A stretch of 64,000 nt of DNA from Agarivorans sp. Alg241-V36 (GTDB lineage: Bacteria; Pseudomonadota; Gammaproteobacteria; Enterobacterales; Celerinatantimonadaceae). The first letter of the stretch is position 1; each line of letters opens with the position of its first letter. Made by a program: the position numbers and the translations under genes. This document shows positions 57,106 to 64,000 of the stretch, piece by piece. The stretch is taken from NCBI RefSeq assembly GCF_900537085.1, contig NZ_UNRE01000011.1, positions 92,043 through 156,042 on the forward strand, in the 5' to 3' direction. Under the pieces are notes generated by a model, which did not search any database, was not told where the DNA came from, and was given only the letters and a program-made list of their open reading frames with translations.

Positions 57106-59202
57106 ATGGCAGATTTTTTCGCTTCGACCGCTAAAGGTTTAGAAAGCTTATGTTTAGATGAATTAAAGGCCTTAGGTGCACAAGAGTGCAAACAAACAGT
57201 TGCCGGTGTAAGTTTCACCTGTGATTGGCCAACGGCTTATAAGATTTGTATGTGGTCACGTGTTGCATCGCGTATTTTGTTACGTTTGGTTGAAACTCAA
57301 GCTGACAATGTAGATGAACTCTACCAAGCCGCATATTCGATACCTTGGAATAAGTATTTCAACGTCGATCAAACTTTTTCAGTGCATTGTAGCGGAACTA
57401 ACCACTATATCGACAATAGTCAATTTGGCGCGTTAAAAGTAAAAGACGCCATTGTTGATCAGTTTAATAAAACAGAGGGCTCCCGTCCTAACGTTGCTAA
57501 AACTGATGAAGACGCACGGATTGTGGTGCGCTTGGCTAGCAAGTATTTAGCTATTTCCATCGATTTGTCTGGCGCATCCTTACATCGTCGGGGTTATCGA
57601 ACAGAACAAGGCGAAGCGCCTGTTCGAGAAAACTTAGCTTCAGCTTTAGTGAGCAGAAGTAATTGGCAAGAAAAGTACCTGATAGACCCAATGTGTGGTT
57701 CGGGCACGATTCTTATAGAAGCTGCGATGCAAGCAGCTGATATTGCGCCAGGCCTTAACCGTAGTTTTGGTTTTGAACGTTTAAGCAATTTCGCAAAATT
57801 TGCTTGGAGCGATATACAGGCTGATGCAAATGCTCGAGCAGAAACCGGCTTGGCAAATTGTAAGCAGCGTTTGATTGGGTACGATATCGACAAGCGCATG
57901 GTAGCTGTGGCTAAAGCTAACATTGAACGAGCTGGCTTAAGCGACATTATCTCTGTTCATGTTCACGATGCAGCAAATTTACCGGCCGCACCAAGTGAAC
58001 CAGGGCTTATTTTGTCTAACCCACCTTACGGCGAGCGTTTAGGCGAACTAACAAAACTCATCGGCTTGTTCTTATCCTTTGGTGCTAGCGTACGCGAAAA
58101 CTATCCTGGCTGGCGCTTGTCGCTGTTTACCGCCGCTCCAGAGTTACTAGACTATTTACGCTTACGTAGTGACAAGCAGTATAAATTCCTGAATGGTGCA
58201 CTTAATTGTGTGCTCAAAATCTATCAAATCGGTGAAGGTGGGCAGGGTACTCAGCGTAAGTATGCTGAAGACTTTGTAAATCGTTTATTTAAGAATAAGA
58301 AAAAGCTGCAAAAATGGATTAAGCGCGACAACATCACTTGTTACCGCTTATACGATGCAGACTTACCCGAATACAATGTTGCTGTAGATTGCTACGACGA
58401 TTACGTTATCGTTCAAGAATACCGCGCCCCTAAGAGTATTGAGCCAGGCAAAGCGCGTCGTCGCTTAATGGATCTACTCACAGGGCTATTGCAAAGTGAC
58501 TTAGTTGCTAACGATAAGCTAGTAATTAAACAGCGAGCTCAACAAAAAGGGCGTCAACAATACGAGCGCAATAGCGACGAAAAAGAGCGCTTTGTTGTTC
58601 AGGAGTACGGGGCGAAGTTTTACGTTAACCTTACCGACTACCTTGATACCGGGCTGTTTCTAGACCATCGCAATATGCGTCACTATATTCAGCAGAATAG
58701 CCAAGATAAAAAAGTACTTAACCTTTTTGCTTATACGGGGTCTGCTTCAGTGCATGCTGCGCTAGGTGGCGCGTCTAAAGTGACTACGGTAGATATGTCT
58801 AATACCTATCTAAATTGGGCAAAAGACAACTTTAGATTAAACCAACTGCCTATTAGTAAGCATGAGTTTATTCGAGCCGATTGTATGGCTTGGTTAAAAA
58901 CTCAGATATCACAACGCTGGGACCTTATCTTTCTTGATCCACCTACTTTTTCTAATTCGAAAAAAATGGATGAAGTGTTTGATATTCAAAAAGATCATGT
59001 TGATTTGTTAGGTTCGGTTTCTCGCTTGCTCAATCCTGGCGGTCAGTTGATTTTCTCAAACAACAAACGCCAATTTAAAATGGATATCGAAGCACTCGAT
59101 AAACTGGGGCTCAAAGTAAAAAACATTTCAAGTCAGTCTTTATCGCCTGATTTTGAGCGTAACAAACAAATTCATAATTGTTGGATGATACACAAGGAAT
59201 AG
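57106..59202 (+). CDS. rlmL: RlmL (RlmKL), bifunctional 23S rRNA methyltransferase
   Basis: Makes m2G2445 (N-half) and m7G2069 (C-half) in 23S rRNA. 698 residues (E. coli: 702). THUMP domain about 45-155; first methyltransferase with DPMCGSGTILIEAA and NPPYGERLG; second with LNLFAYTGSASVHAALGG, the acidic VDMSNTYL and LDPPTFSNSKKM. A TATAAT at 57072-57077 lies 29 bp upstream. First of a probable rlmL-DUF836-uup-DUF3466 operon (4-bp gap, then overlaps). Confidence 0.97.
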   Translation: MADFFASTAKGLESLCLDELKALGAQECKQTVAGVSFTCDWPTAYKICMWSRVASRILLRLVETQADNVDELYQAAYSIPWNKYFNVDQTFSVHCSGTNHYIDNSQFGALKVKDAIVDQFNKTEGSRPNVAKTDEDARIVVRLASKYLAISIDLSGASLHRRGYRTEQGEAPVRENLASALVSRSNWQEKYLIDPMCGSGTILIEAAMQAADIAPGLNRSFGFERLSNFAKFAWSDIQADANARAETGLANCKQRLIGYDIDKRMVAVAKANIERAGLSDIISVHVHDAANLPAAPSEPGLILSNPPYGERLGELTKLIGLFLSFGASVRENYPGWRLSLFTAAPELLDYLRLRSDKQYKFLNGALNCVLKIYQIGEGGQGTQRKYAEDFVNRLFKNKKKLQKWIKRDNITCYRLYDADLPEYNVAVDCYDDYVIVQEYRAPKSIEPGKARRRLMDLLTGLLQSDLVANDKLVIKQRAQQKGRQQYERNSDEKERFVVQEYGAKFYVNLTDYLDTGLFLDHRNMRHYIQQNSQDKKVLNLFAYTGSASVHAALGGASKVTTVDMSNTYLNWAKDNFRLNQLPISKHEFIRADCMAWLKTQISQRWDLIFLDPPTFSNSKKMDEVFDIQKDHVDLLGSVSRLLNPGGQLIFSNNKRQFKMDIEALDKLGLKVKNISSQSLSPDFERNKQIHNCWMIHKE

Positions 59203-59206
59203 TGGT

Positions 59207-59446
59207 ATGACTTGGGTTTTATATAGTACTGATGGTTGTCACCTTTGCGAAGATGCTCGCGCGCTGATTTTAGCTAATCCCAATATTCATGAGCTAAAAG
59301 AGCAAGACATAATCGAAGATGAGTCTTTGGTTGAACAATACCGTTACAGCATACCTGTGTTATGCCATGAACCCAGCCAACAAAGAATAAACTGGCCCTT
59401 TGACGCGAGCCAGTTAGAACAATTTATAGAGAGTTGTACGTGTTAG
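59207..59446 (+). CDS. Glutaredoxin-like DUF836 protein
   Basis: 79 residues with a thioredoxin-like fold start: WVLYSTDGCHLCEDA carries a CxxC (C11 and C14), then SIPVLCHE with the cis-Pro. A C-terminal CTC adds two cysteines. The family is often found between rlmL and uup in gammaproteobacteria. A redox role is likely but the partner is unknown. Begins 4 bp after rlmL; its end overlaps uup. Confidence 0.85.
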   Translation: MTWVLYSTDGCHLCEDARALILANPNIHELKEQDIIEDESLVEQYRYSIPVLCHEPSQQRINWPFDASQLEQFIESCTC

Positions 59447-61335
59447 TAAATCTACAAGACGCTTATCTGGCTTATGGCGATACGCCACTGCTAAACAAAG
59501 CCAGTGTACAAATAAATAAAGCCGAGCGAGTATGTTTAGTTGGCCGTAATGGCGCGGGAAAAAGTACCTTATTGCAAGTAATTGAAGGTGCTATTCAACT
59601 AGACTCGGGTCAACGCCAGCTAGTTAATGATGTGGTCATAACCCGCTTGCAACAAGACCCGCCAGAAGCTAGCCAGCAGCGCATTTTTGATTATGTCGCG
59701 GAAGGCAAGCCACATATCGGCAAGTTGCTTAGTGAATTTCATCACCTCACTTCCAACATCAGTGAGCATTCGAGCGAAAAAGAACTGAACCGAATGCAGC
59801 AAATACAACATGAAATAGATGTTGTAGATGGATGGAAGTTTGACAACGAAATCCAGCAAGTGCTTACCACCATGAAGCTTGATGGCGATGCACCTTTACA
59901 AGGCTTATCTGGCGGTTGGCTAAGAAAGGTAGCGCTAGCAAAAGCCTTGGCCGGTGACCCAGATATATTACTACTTGATGAACCTACCAACCATTTGGAT
60001 ATAACTACCATCAAATGGCTGGAGGAGTTCTTAGTTAACTTTAAAGGCACAATCGTATTTATTAGTCACGATAGGGCCTTCATTCGCAAAATCGCTACCC
60101 GAATTATCGATATCGACCGAGGCGTACTTACATCTTGGCCTGGTAACTATGATGCCTACTTAGAAGGGAAGGCTGAATGGTTAAGGGTTGAAGAAGAACA
60201 GAATGCTTTGTTTGATAAACGCCTAGCCGAAGAAGAAACCTGGATCCGCCAAGGGATTAAAGCTCGTCGCACCCGCAATGAAGGGCGAGTTAGAGCCTTA
60301 AAGGCGATGCGAAATGAACGTAGCGAACGAGTTAATCGTCAAGGCACCAGCAATATGCAAATCGATGATGGTTTGCGTTCGGGTAAAATTGTCTTTGAAG
60401 CTGAGCAGTTGAGCTTTAGTTACGCTGATGAGGCTTATCCGATTATTTCACCGCTCGATTTGCTAGTTATGCGTGGGGACAAAATTGCGCTAGTAGGGGG
60501 CAATGGGTGTGGTAAATCAACGCTTATTAAACTACTGCTTGAGCAACTAGAACCAAGCTCTGGCAAACTTAAAGTAGGCACCAAGCTAAATGTTGCTTAC
60601 TTTGATCAATATCGCCAAGAGTTGGATCCCGATAAAACACTGCTAGATAATCTTGCAGGCGGTAAACAAGAGATTGAAATTAACGGCAATAAACGACATG
60701 TAATGGGCTACTTACAAGATTTCTTGTTTCACCCTAAACGCGCGTTTACTCCGGTTAAAGCCTTATCAGGTGGCGAGAAGAATCGCTTAATGCTGGCCAA
60801 GTTATTTTTGAAACCAGCCAATTTGTTAGTTCTTGATGAACCAACCAACGATTTGGATGTCGAAACGCTGGAGCTACTAGAAGAGTTGGTAAGCCAATAT
60901 CCAGGTACCGTATTATTGGTGAGCCATGATCGAAGCTTTATTGATAATACCGCAAGCCACGTTTGGTTTTTTGATGGCAAAAGCAATGTAGATAGTTATG
61001 TCGGTGGATATTCTGAAGTGGCAAGCTACATTGAGAATCGGCAGAAAGCTCCTGCACCAAAACCGATCGAAAAAACAGAAGAAAATCCACGCGGTCAAAA
61101 ACAAACTAAGAAGTTGTCATATAAATTGAAACTTGAACTTGACCAGCTACCCGAAAAATTAGAAGCTGCCGAGTCAAAAGTTGACGAACTACAAAGTAAA
61201 GTAAATGAGCCAGAGTTCTTTAATTTAGAACAGGATCGAGTTCAAGACACTTTAAATAACTTAGCCAAGGCTGAGCAGAACCTAGAAGATCTGTTTATGC
61301 GTTGGGAAGAATTGGAAGAACTAAAAAATTCATGA
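59440..61335 (+). CDS. uup: Uup, ABC-F ATPase
   Basis: Soluble twin-ATPase of the ABC-F group; Uup acts on ribosomes and affects precise transposon excision. The GTG at 59440 gives 631 residues beginning MLVNLQDAYLAYG, aligning with E. coli Uup (635); an in-frame TTG at 59434 is less likely. Walker A GRNGAGKST 35-43 and GGNGCGKST 353-361; signatures LSGGWLRK and LSGGEKNR; Walker B LLLDEPTNHLD and LVLDEPTNDLD. The Uup-specific C-terminal coiled coil (from about 545) follows a Pro/Lys linker. Overlaps both neighbours by 7 and 4 bp. Confidence 0.95.
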   Translation: MLVNLQDAYLAYGDTPLLNKASVQINKAERVCLVGRNGAGKSTLLQVIEGAIQLDSGQRQLVNDVVITRLQQDPPEASQQRIFDYVAEGKPHIGKLLSEFHHLTSNISEHSSEKELNRMQQIQHEIDVVDGWKFDNEIQQVLTTMKLDGDAPLQGLSGGWLRKVALAKALAGDPDILLLDEPTNHLDITTIKWLEEFLVNFKGTIVFISHDRAFIRKIATRIIDIDRGVLTSWPGNYDAYLEGKAEWLRVEEEQNALFDKRLAEEETWIRQGIKARRTRNEGRVRALKAMRNERSERVNRQGTSNMQIDDGLRSGKIVFEAEQLSFSYADEAYPIISPLDLLVMRGDKIALVGGNGCGKSTLIKLLLEQLEPSSGKLKVGTKLNVAYFDQYRQELDPDKTLLDNLAGGKQEIEINGNKRHVMGYLQDFLFHPKRAFTPVKALSGGEKNRLMLAKLFLKPANLLVLDEPTNDLDVETLELLEELVSQYPGTVLLVSHDRSFIDNTASHVWFFDGKSNVDSYVGGYSEVASYIENRQKAPAPKPIEKTEENPRGQKQTKKLSYKLKLELDQLPEKLEAAESKVDELQSKVNEPEFFNLEQDRVQDTLNNLAKAEQNLEDLFMRWEELEELKNS

Positions 61336-63158
61336 AGAAGTCTATGATAAAACGCTCTATAGCAACGGCATTCGCGCCTTTATTTTTGACTGCGAGCTTT
61401 GCTCATGCAGCGCAAACCGAATCCTACTACCTTATAGAAGAAATCCCTATTGAAGCAGCTAACGGTCTTGCTGAGGGCAATGGCGACTTAGTTGTTACCG
61501 CCGTAAGTAATGATGGCGAATACCTTGCCGGTAACGCATTAACCTTTAGAACAGCTTTTCGTTTTTACGACTTTTCTGATCGAACTACTTTTGATTATGG
61601 TTGCCAGTACGCCAGTGAAGTATGTGATTTGTTTTTTTACGGTAGCAACAGCTTTTACGATACTTACCGTAAACGATTAAGAGAACAAAGTGGTACTTTA
61701 TATCAATCTAATGTGCTTGCATTCTTAGCAAACCGCAACATTAGTGGCATGCATACAGATGGTAAGAATATTCCCCCTTTACCAACTTGGGATACCATCA
61801 ACGAAAAGCTTTATGTATTTGATGATATTGCTAATAGCGACTACACCACTGATACACGTATAAACGACATTAATAGTGAGTTAGGTTGGGCTGTAGGCTA
61901 TGACTCTGCGCCTTTTGCCAACCCCGAAGGTGGTAGTTATAAAAGAGACTTCATTCAACGCGGTTTTGCCCTGCGCTTAAGTGATCAAGCCAAAGTTACT
62001 TTGTTACCCACGGCGTTTAATAGCAGTGGCGAACTTGAAGATGATAAAGGTGGATTATCGTCTGGATTACAAGTGATTGAAAAAGATGGACGCACCTTGG
62101 TTGTAGGTATCGGTAGCGTTAGTTATTCCAATAGCGACAGCTTTGGTGAGTGTCAAACAGGTAACCGAGAAAACTACTACCGCTGCTCGGGTTTCCATAC
62201 TCAAGCTTGGACCTGGGATATCACAGATGCTGTAGATGGTGATCAGGTAACAGGAGAACAACTAGTAGATGGCTATGTTCGTTCTCGATACGGTAATGCA
62301 CCAAACTATAACTTAATAAAAGACGCCAATAGTGAAATACTCGTAGGCCTTTCATCAGATGATGTTTACGACAGCACTAATGGTTCACGCGGTCGCGCGA
62401 CTTACTATACCGATAATGGCGACGGCACTTATAGCTTAAACAAAATTCCTAATATTAGAATTGATGGAGACAATGATAAGTTTGAAGATTCGGTATCTCA
62501 CACTTGGGCAAATGCTGTAAACGACGCAAATTTGATAATCGGTAATCTACGATACGTTGAAGTCAAGTCACGTAACCGTCCAGTAGAAGCTTTTGTTTAT
62601 GATGGTGATGAGAACTCGGTGAATTATCAGCAAGTGACTTGGCCATTACGTAATAAGCCATTTTCTGGTGCAAACAGTGAATTCAGTGATATTAATAGTG
62701 AAGGTCTAATTGTTGGTTGGCGTGACGGCGATGGTCAAGAACAACCCGCTTATAACGGTACTACGCGCAGACAAACTGGTATTTTATTAGACTATAATCG
62801 TTACATTGACGGAAATAGTTCTTACTCTTGGACTCTAAATCAGCTGACTTGTTATGAACAAGACGGAACTCCTCAGATCCCTCTTTATAGAATCGAATTC
62901 GCTACCCACATTAATGACGAAGGTGAAATTTTCGCTAATGGCTATCATTATCAGAGTGCTGAAGAGTTCATTAATGGTGTAAATCCTCGAGCAGTATTAC
63001 TTAAACTGGTAAGAAACCCAGCAGTAACAGATATTGATGATTTAGCTATTTGTCCTCAAATTGAAGAAGTGAAGTATGAGCGCAAAGGTGCTTCTAGCTT
63101 ATGGTTAGGCTTACTGCTCTTACCTGTTGTTTTTGTGAGGCGTTTCATAAAAAGATAA
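61332..63158 (+). CDS. DUF3466 family exported protein with C-terminal sorting-like tail
   Basis: 608 residues from ATG 61332 (ATGA overlap with uup); a second ATG at 61344 is also possible. Signal peptide ends near residue 26 (SFAHA). The body is a repeat-rich beta structure with recurring segments such as DINSELGWAVGYD, VNDANLIIGNLRY and DINSEGLIVGWRDG, probably propeller-like blades. The tail KGASSLWLGLLLLPVVFVRRF is a small-residue patch, a membrane helix and basic residues, resembling GlyGly-CTERM rhombosortase signals, though GlyGly itself is absent. Function unknown. Confidence 0.8.
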   Translation: MKKSMIKRSIATAFAPLFLTASFAHAAQTESYYLIEEIPIEAANGLAEGNGDLVVTAVSNDGEYLAGNALTFRTAFRFYDFSDRTTFDYGCQYASEVCDLFFYGSNSFYDTYRKRLREQSGTLYQSNVLAFLANRNISGMHTDGKNIPPLPTWDTINEKLYVFDDIANSDYTTDTRINDINSELGWAVGYDSAPFANPEGGSYKRDFIQRGFALRLSDQAKVTLLPTAFNSSGELEDDKGGLSSGLQVIEKDGRTLVVGIGSVSYSNSDSFGECQTGNRENYYRCSGFHTQAWTWDITDAVDGDQVTGEQLVDGYVRSRYGNAPNYNLIKDANSEILVGLSSDDVYDSTNGSRGRATYYTDNGDGTYSLNKIPNIRIDGDNDKFEDSVSHTWANAVNDANLIIGNLRYVEVKSRNRPVEAFVYDGDENSVNYQQVTWPLRNKPFSGANSEFSDINSEGLIVGWRDGDGQEQPAYNGTTRRQTGILLDYNRYIDGNSSYSWTLNQLTCYEQDGTPQIPLYRIEFATHINDEGEIFANGYHYQSAEEFINGVNPRAVLLKLVRNPAVTDIDDLAICPQIEEVKYERKGASSLWLGLLLLPVVFVRRFIKR

Positions 63159-63249
63159 ATTGTCTTTTAAGTGCAACAAAAATATCAATTAGTTAGCGAA
63201 TACTTAAAAATTTAGTTTTTGATCTTTTAAAAACGATAGGCGATAGTAG

Positions 63250-63275
63250 ATCAGGAGTCCAAGTGGGCTCCTGAT
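63250..63275 (+). terminator. Hairpin between the DUF3466 gene and rmf
   Basis: ATCAGGAGTCC / GGGCTCCTGAT with an AAGT loop and one G:T pair, followed by TTGTTTT. Likely a terminator or attenuating hairpin 31 bp before rmf. Confidence 0.65.
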
Positions 63276-63306
63276 TTGTTTTCTGATCTTGATGAGGAAG
63301 AAGTCT

Positions 63307-63483
63307 ATGAAAAGACAAAAACGCGATCGTTTAGAAAGAGCGCATGCCAAAGGTTATCAAGCAGGGTTATCAGGAAGGTCTAAAGAGACCTGTCCGTATG
63401 GTGGAGCAGACGCAAGAGGGCATTGGTACGGTGGGTGGCGTGAGGCTGTTGAAGAACGCGTTTCAGGATTAGACAATAACTAA
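63307..63483 (+). CDS. rmf: RMF, ribosome modulation factor
   Basis: Small basic protein that dimerises 70S ribosomes into inactive 100S particles in stationary phase. Start at ATG 63307 with GAGGAAG about 6 bp upstream, giving 58 residues (E. coli: 55). MKRQKRDRLERAHAKGYQAG and GRSKETCPY with GGWREA are near-identical to the family; an upstream ATG at 63289 adds six unlike residues. In E. coli it is induced by ppGpp. It has its own terminator and lies directly beside the insertion element. Confidence 0.96.
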   Translation: MKRQKRDRLERAHAKGYQAGLSGRSKETCPYGGADARGHWYGGWREAVEERVSGLDNN

Positions 63484-63488
63484 TATAA

Positions 63489-63515
63489 AAAAAGCCCTAT
63501 AAAATAGGGCTTTTT
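63489..63515 (+). terminator. Intrinsic terminator after rmf
   Basis: AAAAAGCCCTAT / ATAGGGCTTTTT with an AAA loop. Confidence 0.93.
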
Positions 63516-63566
63516 AATGTCGGTGTGTCCCGTCCGGAAATAGGTTGACATAAAGAGGACTTCTTT

Positions 63567-63962
63567 ATGACAACACCCATTAACTCAAGCCCTAAGCGCA
63601 CACAACGAGATTACACCTTAGCCTTTAAATTAGGTGTCGTAGAGCGCGTCGAAAAAGGCGAAATGACTTACAAACAAGCTCAAGCCCGATTTGGCATTCA
63701 GGGGCGTTCAACAGTACTGGTTTGGCTCAGAAAACATGGTAGGCTTGATTGGTCAAAACCATTTCAGCATCCCCTTATGCCTAATTCAAAAGAAACGCCA
63801 GCCGAAACAATCAAGCGCCTTGAGCGTGAGTTAGCCGAAGAGAAGCTACGTAACCAAATCCTCAATGGTATGGTCGATATCATGGACAATGAATACGGAG
63901 CGGGCCTTAGAAAAAAGTACTTATCCGGTACATCTGGCAAGCGAAAACCGACAGCGAAATAA
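63567..63962 (+). CDS. IS3-family transposase OrfA
   Basis: 131 residues. An N-terminal HTH (RTQRDYTLAFKLGVVERVEKGE and QAQARFGIQGRSTVLVWLRKHG) for terminal-repeat binding is followed by a leucine-zipper-type helix (ETIKRLERELAEEKLRNQIL) used in OrfA/OrfAB multimers. The stop at 63960-63962 lies within the region where orfB is already open in the -1 frame. AAGAGG lies about 9 bp upstream of the ATG. Confidence 0.92.
   Translation: MTTPINSSPKRTQRDYTLAFKLGVVERVEKGEMTYKQAQARFGIQGRSTVLVWLRKHGRLDWSKPFQHPLMPNSKETPAETIKRLERELAEEKLRNQILNGMVDIMDNEYGAGLRKKYLSGTSGKRKPTAK
63911..63917 (+). other. Programmed -1 frameshift site (A AAA AAG)
   Basis: The heptamer is in the correct phase of orfA (AGA AAA AAG, codons from 63909). 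After a -1 slip the frame is open to the window end, so an OrfAB fusion transposase is expected, as in IS150 and IS911. Confidence 0.8.
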
Positions 63963-64000
63963 ACCTAGCTGCTGCATGTCGCGCGGCGGGTATTTCACGG
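63917..64000 (+). CDS. IS3-family transposase OrfB, N-terminal fragment in the -1 frame
   Basis: 28 codons without a stop after the slip site, including DSEINLAAACRAAGISR, the usual start region of IS3 OrfB before the DDE integrase core. The rest lies outside the window. Confidence 0.75.

Larger units (their letters stand above)
63524..64000 (+). mobile_element. IS3-family insertion sequence, left part (continues beyond window)
   Basis: The left end is probably near 63524, where TGTGTCCCGTCCGGAAA starts 8 bp after the rmf terminator; IS3 termini begin with TG. The exact border is uncertain (63516-63545) because the right inverted repeat is outside the window. It contains orfA and the beginning of orfB in the -1 frame. 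Confidence 0.8.

Overview
The window looks like chromosomal core sequence of a marine gammaproteobacterium, probably an Alteromonadales relative such as Agarivorans or a neighbour. This is inferred from gene content and order (bio operon, tamAB, seqA-pgm, the ybfF-DUF2788-ybfE-fldA cluster, rlmL-DUF836-uup-DUF3466-rmf), moderate AT-richness, and many GGDEF/EAL/HD-GYP and RND genes. No plasmid, prophage or CRISPR locus is visible. The only mobile element is the left part of an IS3-family insertion at the right edge.

Layout. 1-4357: biotin synthesis, with bioA leaving the left edge divergently from bioBFCD and a BirA-like operator between them. 4448-8985: htpX, then a two-gene operon of a substrate-binding-type lipoprotein and a HAMP-PAS-GGDEF-EAL protein, which looks like a ligand-gated c-di-GMP module. 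9000-11715 (minus): a TVP38/DedA-like membrane domain fused to a flavin disulfide oxidoreductase, and mobB. 11829-17688: tamA-tamB and a small NrtS-like membrane protein. 17902-24801: a GPH-type sugar symporter, cnoX, a double-receiver protein, a HlyU-family (Pfam) small protein, rmuC, and malZ. 24986-28777: a membrane GGDEF enzyme, rsuA, a tandem SSB-like OB-fold protein and a DUF3087 protein. 28986-33285: an AcrAB-like pump pair. 33356-39097: HD-GYP, ubiX, fur, a hotdog protein, a lytic transglycosylase, flavodoxin, ybfE, DUF2788 and the ybfF esterase. 39288-44516: seqA-pgm, then glgP behind a long structured leader. 44621-49337: astE-like, ydiJ and menI. 49501-54721: a second RND pump with two adaptor lipoproteins (TriABC-like layout). 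54770-56008: an XRE regulator and a divergent short-chain dehydrogenase. 56069-56945: six identical initiator tRNA genes in an exact 160-bp tandem array. 57106-63483: rlmL, DUF836, uup, DUF3466 and rmf. 63524-64000: the IS3-type element.

How it fits together. Several blocks converge on translation and growth control: the initiator tRNA array with a stringent-type promoter, RlmL, RsuA, Uup and the hibernation factor RMF. A second theme is c-di-GMP: one GGDEF-EAL, one GGDEF and one HD-GYP protein within 28 kb. A third is envelope upkeep and export: HtpX, TamAB and two RND pumps without an adjacent TolC. A fourth is glucan metabolism: MalZ, Pgm, GlgP and a possible sugar symporter. I did not find a clearly novel defence or biosynthetic system. 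The least ordinary items are the fMet array, the lipoprotein/c-di-GMP operon, the membrane-oxidoreductase fusion, the repeated dyads upstream of glgP, and hairpins that straddle stop codons between convergent genes. Start codons were revised for several genes on the basis of Shine-Dalgarno position and family N-termini.
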